Shown: piece after piece, positions 45,682 through 57,267 of the stretch
Numbering within the stretch: position 1 is the stretch's first letter
Layout of the letters: each line of letters opens with the position of its first letter
Assembly (NCBI GenBank): GCA_030248295.1
Contig: JASANH010001053.1
Coordinates: 272,042-336,041, forward strand
Direction of reading: 5' to 3'
DNA: 64,000 bases
From: Mesodorylaimus sp. YZB2_4
Lineage: Eukaryota; Nematoda; Enoplea; Dorylaimida; Dorylaimidae
Notes under the pieces: model-generated
What the model was told of the DNA's origin: nothing
What the model saw: the letters and a program-made list of their open reading frames with translations, nothing else
Database searches by the model: none
Program-made: the position numbers and the translations under genes

Positions 45682-48207
45682 TCAGTTCCTATCACTATCA
45701 CTGTTATCACTTTCTGTCCTTTTGCCGCCCCTTATCTTGTCCATATCCTCCAAAGTGTCGGGCAGTGGTCTGCTTGCAGTTTCGGGCAAGATATAGAACC
45801 CCACTAGCCAGGCCAGACAGCCCAAGCAGGCGGCTACCAAGTAAGGCAGTGCTGGCCAGTACTTCTGCAAGTAGATGAGTTGGGGTGCCACCACCGAACC
45901 GAGATTATCAGCCACGTTGAACGTGCCACTGGCGATGGCCCTGATAACTGTTGGGAACAGCTCTGCCGAGTATTGAGTGGCGGCCACGTCGAGCACACCA
46001 CTCGTGATGCACGAGCCAGCCAAAGCCAGGGCAGTGGCTACCGTACCCCAGGGACCTGTCTCGGCTGGATTGATCGAGTTGATTATGATGATGCCTAGGA
46101 AACAGACCAGCACGAAGGCCAGCGAACAGAGGTACATGGGACGACGACCAAAGAAGGAGCTTTTCAGTTCGAGTAGCACAAGAAAGGGAGGCGCCCAGAC
46201 GCGCAGTAGACCATACAGGGCCACGTTCAGGAAAGGACTGCCCGCCAAACTGTCCACGTTGAATAGAATGACACTGACAGTGCACGCACAGAAGAAGACT
46301 GTGATGGCGATGATGAATGAGTAAGCGAACAGGGTCTTGGTCGAGAACAGGAGCAGTAATGAATAAGTTGGCTGATCGGTGTCCAGCTGGATAGTCTGAA
46401 ACAGATGGTCCATGCACATAGGGCGACCCGAGCCACAAACTCTGTAACCGCGAATCTTGTCAGCAGGAACACACTTGCTGCTCTGCTGTCCGTTGGTGTA
46501 GTAACCTCACCACCTGGGGAAAGGACGAACTATTCACCTCCCTGGCCTACCCCGTCCAGATTTTTTGCAGCTGCGGTCAATGTCCCAGGACTTGCTTCAT
46601 CTTTTGTCCCAGAATCTGTCTTCAGCCTGCCAGGCATGGTTTCAGTGCGCTATGTACGTATTGCTGTAGGACACTGTCCGAATTTGCGGCAGCAACATGG
46701 GGATTAAAGAAGATATTCTGACCATGGATGCTACGCTTGAAAATTATTCACATTGTTAAAAAAAAATTTGACTCCTGAAGACGCTGAATACGTGTAATCA
46801 GGTACTGTAGGTACTGCTCTTTAGCCCACAGTTCTTATTGCAATGCGCGCGAGTTTGAAATTTGGCTTGTAAACCTATGACCATGCTTGTTTTTTTACTC
46901 GATCTGAACTGTAATTTTGCGACTTCGTTAACTAAGTCAGGTTTTTGAATTCGCGCGCTTTGTCGCAAGAGTCAAACGGCAGTCAGAGGACCTATCCGAT
47001 CACGTCCCGCTATATTTGGGAGGCATTTTCTCGAAAGTGCGCGCATAAAAAGAGTAAAATTTAGGATTTGCGTATATTTACAATCATAGAGTGCATGGTC
47101 AGAATATCATGAAGCGTTGATGTACCTACATACTCTCTGCAAAGCGCTGTGCGTAGGAAAGCGTGAAATTGCGGATTATGGATTGTCATTCCCAGATAAA
47201 ACAGTTTTTACCTCAAATACGCCATCTACTTTCGCCTCTTAAGATAGTCCAAAACATCTTACCTTCAAACTGTCAGGCGTAATCCTTTCTTTTCTTCCAT
47301 TCCATTTTGCAATTTTATTCAGGACTCGACTTGCCGCCTCGTATTTTCCCTTCTGTATCAGCCATCTGGGACTCTCGTCCAGGAACAGCATCATGATGAC
47401 GAGGGGCAGGCATAGGCAGTTGATAGTGATCATATACTTCCTCCAGTCGGCAGTCAGGTAGGCCACCAAGGCCACAACTTGGAACGAGATGCACCAAGCG
47501 AAAGAGAGGTTCATAATCAATCGATGCCTCTTGCCAGTCAACTCCATGATCAAGACGAACATGGAAGCCAAATAGAGGCCGAATGAGAGACCCAGGCAGA
47601 ACATGAGAGCAGTCAGGACTTGCCAACTGGGCGCCGCTGAACAGAGGAGACCACAGGCGAGGAAACAGATGAATCCGATGAATGATATCCACCTGCGACC
47701 AACATAGTCGGCCAAATGGCCACCGATCGGATTGCCCATAGCTTGACCCAACATTTGTATGGAAGTCATAAAGTTAGGGATATAGTCCTGGTCACATACC
47801 AGAAACCAATCCTGGACGATGGAGTGGAACTGGCTGCGGACACTCAGATGGCTGGTGCCATTGGAGTCAGTGCAATTGTGCAAGTAATGGCAATAGTCAT
47901 CCACACCAGGGTCGCTGAAGTTGAGGCTATCACAGTGCCATTTGGGTTTCAGAGTCCCAAAGCTCATCATGTAGAAATTACCTGCCAGCATCAGGCAACT
48001 GTACTGGACACAGAAGGCTGCAAATATGTGGTACCGGCCGAATGACCCGATGTTAGAGAAGATTTGTTCAAACTGAAGAAAACTGGTGGGGGCTGAGGGG
48101 GAGGGGTGATCAGAAATAGGGTCTGGCGGCGAGTCGGTGTCCGATGGGTGTGGGGCAGTGATTACCATCTTGGATGGATTCACTGCATTGAAAGACCTTT
48201 CCTCCAT
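45682..48207 (-). CDS. SLC22-family organic ion transporter
   Basis: Two exons on the minus strand, 48207-47263 and 46395-45682, join in phase 0 to 552 residues, the usual SLC22 length. These are 12-helix major-facilitator transporters of organic cations, anions or carnitine in the plasma membrane. Visible: a large first extracellular loop with several cysteines and N-glycosylation sites (NFSD, NCTD, NGTS), IVQDWFLVCDQ, the MFS motif GGHLADYVGRRW, LDESPRWLIQKGK, then in exon 2 SSFFGRRPMYL, QYSAELFPTVIRAIASGTFN and the final helix GFYILPETASRPLPDT. Substrate cannot be assigned. The start is the first ATG in frame (GTG at 48297 rejected); ATG at 48168 is an alternative. The 867-base intron holds no gene. 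Confidence 0.92.
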
Positions 48208-48809
48208 TTTCCGCACTAGACCAATTCTCCAGCGATTGCCAGCCACTTCAGAACGGAGGCACTGCTTTCCTCTTTCAGCAGCCTTGCATGACGTCACATC
48301 CTAATGGCGAACAGACCCCAATAAAAGTAAATGGCGGGCCTATTCCCCTCAGCTTATAGCATCGCACCCTGTGTAAACTTTGCCGTTATCTGTTATCTGC
48401 TTGCAGCTTGAATTAACCTGAATTAATACAACATGTGTGTGTGTGTTAGGTGAATAAACTTCAGTTGGTGTCAGGCTAGTTTTAGTGTAAAAAATGATCA
48501 TGTCGGGGCAAAGTTCAATATCAGACAGTCGAATGGTTTTTTTCGATTCATGATTCCGGACTGGTTAGTCAATCAGGTGTCTCTTTACATCATTATGTCA
48601 ATTGCTTCACTACAATTTGAAATAACCGCCTCTTTTGCAGTAAGTAGTCAAACTACCGTAATGTGCGCACCGGGCTGGGGTTTTTCTGTTAGCCGTGTGC
48701 ATATTGCTAGCCGTGTAGTGCAGCGCAGGAAATTTCCCTCGCTGATTTGACTGTCTCATCAATTCCTCGTTTGCTCAAGTATTTTTATCGGGTTTTGTAT
48801 TACGTAAAC
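48208..48809. promoter_or_regulatory. Divergent spacer between SLC22 and DNAJC2
   Basis: The two genes are head to head with about 600 bases between start codons, so this stretch probably holds both promoters. It contains a (GT)n run near 48435. No GATA cluster or obvious TATA element was seen. Confidence 0.4.
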
Positions 48810-51800
48810 ATGGATTCAACGCTAGGAATGGCTTTGGCGTGGCCTGGATTTCAAGGTAAGTGTAAAATTGGATTTTCATTTTTTAGTGTGAATTTCTTTC
48901 GGAAACTGGTTTGAAACTGTTTTAGGCCTAAGTGTTGTACTGCATGTCTACATACAGTTTGCGCTGAGAGGATTATACTGCAACTCAGTTGATATTTTAG
49001 CCCCGCCACCTCGTAATCCTGAAGCAGCCGGTGTTTGTTACGAAGCTTGGATTATTCGCGAACATTTGCTTCGTGGTGACGATTTCAACTCCGATGTTTT
49101 GCATCCAACTTTCTATCGTCGTCTTCAAGATATTCTCGGTCAAACTGGCGGCGCTGGGTACCGTCATGGTGATTTGTTGGCCAACGAAAAAACTGCTTTA
49201 TTATTACCCGAGGTGGACTCGAGCGATACAGTTTGGTTAGATCAGGAAACCGAAGCGTACGAAAAATATTTGCGAAGTTTAGATCCGAAACATTGGAAAG
49301 AACAAGATCATTACAAGGTGCTCGGGCTGTCCACTTTGCGTTATGCAGCAACGGACGAACAAATTCGATTAGCATGTAAGCGAATTTTTAAGTTTAAACG
49401 TTGAGATGATCAGTTTATGAAAGCTATCCTTTCAATTTTAGACCGTAAAAAAGTACTAAAACACCATCCAGATAAACGTCGACATCGCGGCCTGCCAGTG
49501 AAAGCGGGCGAAGACGATTATTTCACTTGCATCGCAAAAGGTGAATTGCCAATTCCTGTTTTGTATTTCAAATTTCATGCGTGCATTCGAACGTTTAAAA
49601 AATTGTTTTTTCAGCTTATGAAATGCTTAGCAATCCTCAAAAACGCAGATCTTACGACAGTGTTGATCCGACATTCGACGATTTCGTGCCTTCTTGTACA
49701 AAATCATCGGACGAATTTTTTTCGGCATTTGCTCCAGTTTTCGAAATGAATGAGCGGTGGGTTAAAAAAAAACTAAAACTCGGGCGATATTTCAAGATTT
49801 CTATTTTGTTTATTTTTCAGATGGTCGCGAATTCAGCCAGTCCCTAAATTAGGCGATGCCGATACGCCATTCGAAGAAGTGGATCGGTTCTATCGATTTT
49901 GGTACAATAAATTCGACTCTTGGCGTGAATTTTCGTATTTGGATGAAGAAGATAAAGAAAAAGGGGAAAAGTGAGTGACAGTTTTTGTCTTGACAGCCAG
50001 ACCATCTTGGATGTTGAAGGATATCAGGCTGTTTTCGACGAAATAGGAAAATTTTTCGTTAAGATCAAATATTTTCCTCTTTCAGTCGCGAAGAACGTCG
50101 ATGGATCGAGAAACAAAACAAGGCGGAGCGTGAGAAAAGGAGGAAGGACGAACTGAAACGTCTTCGAACTTTAATTGGTAAGAGAAAAGTTTTGGTGCAT
50201 AGATGGGTTTTTTGGGGGGTTTCTTCAAGATTTTACTCCTAATTTTTAATATTGGACCTCAAACTCGAGTGAAACGGTATTCTTTTGTAGAAAACGCTGA
50301 AAAATCGGATCCACGTGTTCAAAAACACAAAGATGAAGAAAAGAAACGGAAAGAGAACGAAAAACGATCACGGGAAGAAGCTCGACGATTGAAGGCGGAA
50401 GAAGAGGAACGGCGGAAACGAGAAGCGGAAGAAGAAGAAAGACGAAACAAGGAGGCGGAGGAAGAAGCTCAGAGGCAGCAGGTATGTGTAATCTCTGAGC
50501 TAAGAGAAATTCTTAACCTGAAACTATATTTTACGCACTCTTGGCGAGAGTATGTGAGTGATGTATGATTTCAGATAGGGCATTCCCTTGCGCCACCAGT
50601 TCACTTTGAAATCGATGTTGGAATATTGAAAAAGTATGATGTTCGGATTCAGCACCCACGTTTTAGTGGGGCAGTTAAAATTTTGGAGCTCCAGCGCCTT
50701 TGCCAAAAAATCGAAATTTGATTGCAAAAAGGGGTTCCTGGGAAATGAAAATTTCGACGTAAATAATTGAGATAGCTGTCCAAAATTTTGGCTACTCCTA
50801 CTAAGACGCGAGTGCTGAATCTGAATATCATAATCTTTTTTTCAATATTCCGAAATTGATTTTACAGTGGACTTTATCGTAACTGGTTTTATCCCTTTTT
50901 TTTCAGATTTTGGCGGAGAAGCGAGAAAAAGAAGTCAAAAAGAAAGCTTTGCAAAAAGAAAGAAAATTGTTGCAAGAACTTGTCAAAGTAAAAAGATTTT
51001 TAATTTCGAATATAGCAATTAATGGTTCTTATTTAGGAGCAAAACTATTTTGCGGAAAATGAATCGGAACGGGTATCGATGATGGCTGATCTTGATCGTC
51101 TTTCTCAATTATTGTCTTTGGATCGCCTTCAAAATTTGAATGAAGAACTTCGACGAGCAACGAATGGGAAAAAACCGAAAATGGTTTTCGAAAATTTTGT
51201 AGACGAATTAAATAAGAAAACGCAAGAAGAAGCGGCGGAAAAGCGGAAACGGGATCAGGCGAATGAGAATAGCCAGGAGAGTACGACTTGCGCGTGGTCG
51301 GTCGAGGAGCAGCAATTGTTGGTCAAGGCCATGACTGTGTTTCCGGTCGGCACAAAATCGAGGTGGGACGTGGTTGCGGCTTTCATAAACGAGCATAGGA
51401 AAGAAGGGTCGGGCGTTGATGATGGTCGATTGAAAACAGGAAAAGATGTGGTGAAGAAAGTGAAAGAATTGGAGAAACTTGGTGAGTACACGTTGTATGT
51501 TGAGGGAGAGAATTTTGGAGGTAAAGTTCTTATGGTGCATTTTAAGACGAAACTACGAAAGAGATGGCGGTTAAGGGTCAAGCGCTGAAAATGTCGAAGG
51601 CGGGTGCTCAAGTGGAAGCGGCACCTTCGGTTAGGACGGAAGGTATAGTTGAGTGTTAGTGTTGGTTCGTAATTTGCATGGAACACATTTTTAGCACCGT
51701 CGGAAATCGCTTCGACAGGATCTGATGGTCGACCGTGGACAGCGGAAGAGCAGAAGATTTTTGAGCAAGCGTTGAGAACATATCCGTCGAATTTAGGCGC

Positions 51801-52107
51801 GGAACGGTGGGAAAAAGTTGCAGCGTGTTTGCCAGGTCGGACGAAGAAGGAATGCATAAAAAGATTTAAGGTAGGATTGGATTTTCGTGTCTGGAAATAT
51901 CTGATAGTGTCTGTTGCTTTTTTTCCTCGGGGACTGTAACCTAGATAAGCAAAGTTGGACTTGCTGTCCATTTTACCCTGCTCACAGCCTTGTTCACTTT
52001 CAATATTGGTTTCATTTTAGGAATTGACTGAGCTGGTCCGAGCGAAGAAGGCTGCATTGCAGAAGGTGGAAGATGAAAATAAGAAGGGTGGTGATAAAGT
52101 CAAGTAG
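48810..52107 (+). CDS. DNAJC2: DNAJC2 / zuotin ribosome-associated J-protein
   Basis: Twelve exons: 48810-48855, 49001-49375, 49442-49540, 49615-49756, 49821-49970, 50086-50177, 50291-50481, 50907-50987, 51037-51481, 51547-51642, 51695-51870, 52021-52107; phases join to 659 residues (human 621). Domains in order: a J domain (about 108-180) with HPD and [18 protein letters not shown], the zuotin homology region ([20 protein letters not shown]), a highly charged Glu/Lys/Arg coil, and two C-terminal SANT/Myb repeats ([16 protein letters not shown] and [18 protein letters not shown] ... [13 protein letters not shown]). It acts with an Hsp70 partner on nascent chains at the ribosome and, in animals, also in chromatin. 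Intron 9 ends in an unusual TTTTAAG acceptor (51541-51546), needed to keep frame. Confidence 0.95.
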
Positions 52108-53107
52108 GCAATGATTGAATGTGGAACAGGTTTTTGCATGAATGACTGGAAATTCACTGATCTATGATCTATATGAGTGGCTGCAAATCGTTTCATTAGT
52201 CAGCACTTTGCCACAATCATTAGCGAGCTGATTGTGGTCAAGGCTCGCTGGCAATGTTTTAGGTTAGCTCACTCCAGGGAACTCTCCGTGCATGTATTAC
52301 CAACAAACAGCAGGTATGTGTGATCAGCACTGCACCTGCTACGCAAAGCGGTACGAACAGTGAGATATCAGGTATGGAAACCGCAACACAGTACTGTATT
52401 GACTGGCCTGGGCCATGCTTTACAAAGACGACGTCGTGTGCGAATGCACCATTTTTGACCCTTGGCTGATTCCCCAGTGGCGAAGGCTACAGATTTTGCG
52501 AATTATCAGGAGAGTGACTGTGAGCTTACCAATGCGATGCCCTGCACCTCGGTTAATGGATAACTTCGCCTTTACTAAGTAGTCCAAAAAATGACCTACT
52601 AGCATGCTGCGAAGAAAACCGCGGTGACTCAGGCGTTGGTCCCTCATTGCTTCGGTCAGCAACCCTGACTAAGAGACCACGGTTTTGTTCCAGCTGAGGA
52701 CCATTCTCGGAGTCTGGTCTGACGCCGATTCAACAAGTCCCTCGCTGGCCTTGCACACCTGGCTCTGGGTCACTCACCCGGTAGGTACCGCTCAATGGCG
52801 GACGCCGAACGAGTTGAGAATCAGGAAACTGGTTCCCCAACACCAGATGCAACAATCTTATAAACTTCAGCCAGAAAATAGCTTCACTCCCCTCACAAGA
52901 ACCACATGAGTCTGATGTAAATGCGGGTGTTAGTAGTGATTTAGTGGAACAAGGAGACCCGTCATGTGCTTCAGATTCAATTAATTAGTTTAGACGTAAT
53001 TTGTTCTGCATAAAAAGGTGAGCGGGAACTCTGTTTTTTCCTGTCAGCCCCTAAAAAGATACATGAGTAGGGACCCCAAATGTTTTTGATTTTAGATCAG
53101 TTTGATA
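52108..53107. other. No gene seen
   Basis: Intergenic; short frames only. Confidence 0.5.
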
Positions 53108-53291
53108 TTTCAAGCAGCGCGCCCAGGCGGCGGCAGAAGTGAGAGACCGAAGTCTCCGGAACAAAATAACCCCGACTGGAGGCAGGTTGGTCTCGCGACT
53201 ATTGATGCCCTAGAAACATCGACCCGAGGGGATTACGTCGGCCAGCCAGGGGGGAGTCGATCCTCCGACTACCAGGAATGCTGGTTACTCC
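53108..53291. mobile_element. MITE family copy 2 (related to 22073-22254)
   Basis: It shares with the LINE-embedded copy, in order: CAGC followed by CCAGGCG, GAGACCGAAGTCTC, CCGACTGGAGG, GTCTCGCGACTAT, GAAACATC, CAGCCAGGG and a terminal GCTGGTTAC. The ends are more worn and the right boundary is approximate. Confidence 0.75.
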
Positions 53292-53357
53292 ACTTTATCA
53301 GCCGGGAAGGTCCCTCCCTTCTCACCCAGCATCATCCTAGGACGCTGGTGTTTCTTG

Positions 53358-53450
53358 TTAAAAATCTTTCGTGTTTGTAGTAGACCCAGCAGCTGATCGT
53401 AAGCTGTTTCTTTTGTCATTGATGTTGCAAATGAAAGAGTCGCTAGCCAC
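53358..53450. repeat. Direct repeat, copy 1 of a pair (second at 56590-56680)
   Basis: TTAAAAATCTTTC, GTTTGTAGTAGACCCA, CTGATCGTAAGCTGTTT and GTCATTGATGTTGCAAATG occur in the same order in both places. The pair flanks the GPCR gene at about 3.2 kb spacing. Each lies within 400 bases of a MITE copy, but on opposite sides of it. Confidence 0.75.
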
Positions 53451-54209
53451 TTTTTCACAAGGGCCAGAAAAGTCGTGGTAAAACGCTCGTCCGTCAGGCT
53501 TGTGACTTATTGCCCGTAGTTCTCTATACTTGCGATGTGTTTGTCTGGACGGCTCACAGGCTCCTTGGAACCAGGCATCTCCCACGCTTGCACTTCTAAC
53601 TTATGAGTTTGTTTGAGGCGAAACGTGAATATTTTAAAAACAGACACTTGCGACGCTTGTAACACTTGCATGTGCTTCGGTGAAACTGGGCCCAGAGCGT
53701 TGACACGGCTTCTTTCCAGTTTTTCCAAAGATCCGCATTTCACGTCGGGTACGAAATCGCAGAATAGCTGGAGCATTGTCGCCACTAGCGAAGTATTAAT
53801 AATTCATTCTGACCTTCCACTCATGCCGGGGGCGTAGGAAGCTTCTTTCCAAGAGCACAAGCTCAAGTGCAGGAAGAGTCTAAATTGAACTTCCCTCTTC
53901 ATTGAACAGGTTTGATCTTTTCGTAAGGTCATCCGCTAAGGTACATAAATCTTTCGGACCCCCGCGTTGATTTAGCATCCATTTACTCTGCGACTCTAAA
54001 TCTCCTTGAATAAGCCTCGGAATAACTTTTCCTCGTCGTTAGATTTAGATTTTATCAAGTGTGAACGCTTTTGTGGCTCACCAGTTTTGCCATCACCTGT
54101 GTTTGTTTGCCGACTCCCTGACTTCAGTCTTCTTCAACGCTAGAAAATCTTTGGAACACGCTGTAATTTGCGTCCTAATTTGAGTGGTTTCTAAGCTGTA
54201 CGAGACAAA
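53451..54209. other. 5' flank of the receptor gene, no other gene
   Basis: No exon-like frames or splice sites consistent with an upstream coding exon were found. The region presumably carries the receptor promoter. Confidence 0.4.
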
Positions 54210-55250
54210 ATGGCAAATAATACGACAATCTTAGTCAAAGGTAACATCACTGCGATCGAACTTTGGGTCCACTTGACCATATTCTACTCCTTTCTCTGCG
54301 GCATTGTATCAACTGTTGGAAACACCTTAATCGTCATTGGAATCATTCGAAGCAAGAACTTACGGAGTCGCTTTTTTGTAACAGTTGGAACATTAACTTT
54401 TTGTCGCGTTTTGCTCTGCCTCCAATTTCTGATCATGGCCATTTACAGAATGCTGCGTCAAACTGGCATAGCGCCATCGAATCTTAGCCGCTTGGCTTGC
54501 CACAGTATTCATTTTTGGCTGCTCAGCGGACTGACCTTGGAAATGATGCTACTATTGACCCTAGTTTTGGACAGGGCGGTGGCCATTATTGCCACTTCTC
54601 TGTACCGACGCTTGACCATGAAACAAGCTCTCACGGTGTGCTTAGCTCTTTTTATAGTTGGCATCATAATCAAGTTGCCGTTTTCGTACTCGGATGTAAA
54701 ATTGAAACAAAGTGTCTCCTGTACGAATTCCTACAGCGCGCCTAATGAGATGTTCAATCGGTATTCACAAAATATAGACTTGGCCCTGCTTATAATAATC
54801 CTAGTTGTCTACATCCTTCTACTTATCTTCGTCCAATATAGAGTTCGTAAACTTCGTTCATCGACTGCCTCAAATGCGGCTATGATCTCTTTGAAAAGGC
54901 AGCTAAAATTGATGCCCATGCTGCGCAATTTGGTCGTGGCTCACTGCAGTTTTGCTTTGATTTCGAAAATTCTTCGAACATTGGCTGGCGTTTATGATGA
55001 CCATCCTGAAGCATCGGCAAGGTTCACGGCTTATGGCGGTGTGTTCACAACGCTGGATCTGTTTTCAAATATGATCGCTCTGTTGTGGTCCAACAACGAT
55101 ATTCGCATGGCCAGTTTGCCCTGTTGTCACTGTTTGCATAAGAAATCAGTGACAGCGTGGAACAATGTCACACACATGCCAACTACGGCAGTCAAGGGCA
55201 ATCAAGTCAGCCCCCATGGTCAATCCAACCGACCAACTAATATTCGCTAA
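54210..55250 (+). CDS. Rhodopsin-class 7TM receptor, nematode Srsx-like
   Basis: Intronless, 346 residues, start context CAAAATGG. Seven hydrophobic helices are clear. The N-terminus has NNTT and NIT glycosylation sites; TM1 has VGNTLIVIGIIRSKNLRS. TM3 begins with a cysteine (LACHSIHF) that can pair with SVSC in the second extracellular loop, and ends LDRAVAIIATSLYRR. DRA replaces the classic DRY, as often in worm chemoreceptors of the Srsx type, where DR followed by a hydrophobic residue precedes a YR motif. TM6 contains NLVVAHCSFALISKILR; TM7 is LDLFSNMIALLWSNNDIR. The C-tail is short with a CCHC cysteine cluster that may be palmitoylated. The ligand is unknown; neuropeptide-like receptors are an alternative reading. 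Confidence 0.8.
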   Translation: MANNTTILVKGNITAIELWVHLTIFYSFLCGIVSTVGNTLIVIGIIRSKNLRSRFFVTVGTLTFCRVLLCLQFLIMAIYRMLRQTGIAPSNLSRLACHSIHFWLLSGLTLEMMLLLTLVLDRAVAIIATSLYRRLTMKQALTVCLALFIVGIIIKLPFSYSDVKLKQSVSCTNSYSAPNEMFNRYSQNIDLALLIIILVVYILLLIFVQYRVRKLRSSTASNAAMISLKRQLKLMPMLRNLVVAHCSFALISKILRTLAGVYDDHPEASARFTAYGGVFTTLDLFSNMIALLWSNNDIRMASLPCCHCLHKKSVTAWNNVTHMPTTAVKGNQVSPHGQSNRPTNIR

Positions 55251-55527
55251 GAAAGCGATACATAACGAAACACATACACAATACAATAAGTTATAGCTTA
55301 TGGGTCGACGACGGGAAGTCTTCTAGCTGCCATGCGCGTGATAGCCGTGAAAATCATCTTTTCCTTCAGTTTGGTGATTAATTTCGCGTAGTGTACTCCA
55401 TTGGCGATGTGTCTCTTAAAAAATTTTTTATGTGTCAGATATCATTCGAAATCACGATTTTCAGAACAGTCAGGACCAGTATCAGATGCTTTATCTGCGC
55501 ACCAACTGTCTACATGCGTGAGTTTTT

Positions 55528-55865
55528 TTTAAATTTTTATGGGCCGAAGCCCGCTTTGGCCATAGCCAGCAGACAAACCTTCTAAGCAAGGCTGTGCGGG
55601 GACCGGTACACACAGCAGCCCCTCTGTGCGTCTCCTCCAGGAGCACCTCCACGAGAGGGCATCCTGGACAGGACACCGACTTCCTCGGACGACGGCGGGT
55701 GGGCTGTGAATTCTGTCGGTGTTGGACAGCCGAGACTGTCTCCTCGTTTGGCTTCCGTTTCCCCACTCGGACCACCTCAATGGTACCGGGCGGGGGTTTA
55801 TGGTTTGCACCGACCTCTTTACCGGGGATCGAACCCTGGACCAGTCCAGCCACTCAGCAACACGA
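55528..55865 (-). mobile_element. tRNA-derived SINE-like element
   Basis: Minus-strand reading starts with a polymerase III promoter-like head (TGCTGAGTGGCTGGACTGG as box A region, GGTTCGATCCCCGG as box B). It continues through about 250 bases of unrelated GC-rich body and ends in an A-rich tail (55528-55546). No coding capacity. There is no clear target duplication. Confidence 0.6.
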
Positions 55866-56589
55866 AGAGACGAATGCGCACCAGATTCTTCGAGATAGTT
55901 CAATTCGTCCAATAAAACCTGGTCGATTTACGATTTGACGTGAAAAGATGATTGATACCTATATCATGTGAGGAATCGTGAGACAACAGGAAAACACAGG
56001 AGCACCCATGGTCCAAGGAAAAGAAACTTCAGGTATGGGGAACGAAATCATTCTATTAACCAATCGAAGAGCTCGCTATCAGACAGCTAGCCAAGTCCAT
56101 CCAGACCTATTAAAGGGGCAGAGATAGGGCAGTGACTCTGCCATCAAGAAAACCAAGCGATGTGCAACATGGAAGCCCGAACACTGTTCCACCATAATCA
56201 GCTTCTCGATTCCAGCGGGCCTTTTTCATCCTACAGTACACGTCTGGCACGATTTAGACATTCTGTAAGTACCGTCCCTTGCGGCCAGCGAGTAGGGAGC
56301 TCAGAGAGTTCGTAGCCTGCATATCTTGCACATGAGCTGCAGAAGCACAATTCGTATTTTACACTGCTCGTATCCTGAAGCCTTTTTACTCTCGTACTGC
56401 ATTTTGCGACCCAGTTCATCAGGCATTACGCCATTTGGGGCCAAAAGTCATCGCACACGGGATTTATCTTTCGGGCCCAGGTAACAGAATGCCCGCCGCT
56501 GCATGTCTCCAAACAAACTGTAGTTTCCGACATCATGTTTTAAAAAGTGCTTTAATCATTCCTTAGCATGAAATTTGGCAAAGGGGACT
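55866..56589. other. No gene seen
   Basis: Intergenic, without recognisable structure. Confidence 0.5.
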
Positions 56590-56680
56590 TAAAAATCTTT
56601 CTTGTTTGTAGTAGACCCAACAACTGATCGTAAGCTGTTTTTTCTTTTGTCATTGATGTTGCAAATGAAAGAATACAGTA
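56590..56680. repeat. Direct repeat, copy 2 of the pair with 53358-53450
   Basis: It matches the first copy over about 85 bases with a few substitutions and a short insertion in the T run. Confidence 0.75.
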
Positions 56681-56974
56681 CACAGCTAGGAGAGCCACTT
56701 AGCATCACGGGAGGCGGAATCAAGAAATGTAGCTGCCTAAACTCCATCAGCTTCATGACTTTCGACTCCTATTATTTTGCAGGCCGAGGAAGCTACTATC
56801 TGAATTGATAATAGTAATAATACTGTATACTGCAGCGTTTTCTTGTGCTTAAAACACAATGCACTGCTTCACTGCGCAACAGACGAAGGTTTTTGTCATC
56901 GTCAGAGACAAAACAAAGAATTTGTCAACTAATAAAATAACTCGTCAAGTATATGTGTATGGGTATGCTCCCAA

Positions 56975-57178
56975 CCAACTCCAGCTGTTTCCGTCGGCAA
57001 ATTATAGCGCCTGTAGCCAAGTCTGGCCGTAGGAGAAATGTAGCTGACCGTAGTCGGAAAGTCTTACGACTACACCTGCGGCTGAAACGTCAACCCGAGG
57101 GGTTGACGTCTCCCAGCCATGGGAGAGTATCGATTACTCTCTCCTTATCGCCATGGCCTACCAGGCGGGAGTTACTCA
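56975..57178. mobile_element. MITE family copy 3 (related to 22073-22254)
   Basis: The inner half matches the other copies: ACGACTACACCTGC, GAAACGTCAACCCGAGGGGT, GACGTC then CCAGCCA and GTATCGATTACTC. The GTCAACCCGAGGGGTTGAC core is itself an inverted repeat. The ends are worn (AACTCC...GGAGTT). Confidence 0.65.
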
Positions 57179-57267
57179 GTTTGACATACATTGCCACTGC
57201 GAGATAAGCCACCCTCCTGAATTTTAGGGACTCAGGCATAAACAGTATATGGCCATATCCGTCAATA

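Noticed and set aside
45908-46438. Long alternative-frame ORFs over the SLC22 exon
   Set aside because: Shadows of the transporter frame, which has clear MFS motifs.
51255-51971. 238-codon minus-strand ORF over DNAJC2 exons
   Set aside because: Antisense shadow of SANT-domain exons; it crosses their introns without splice logic.
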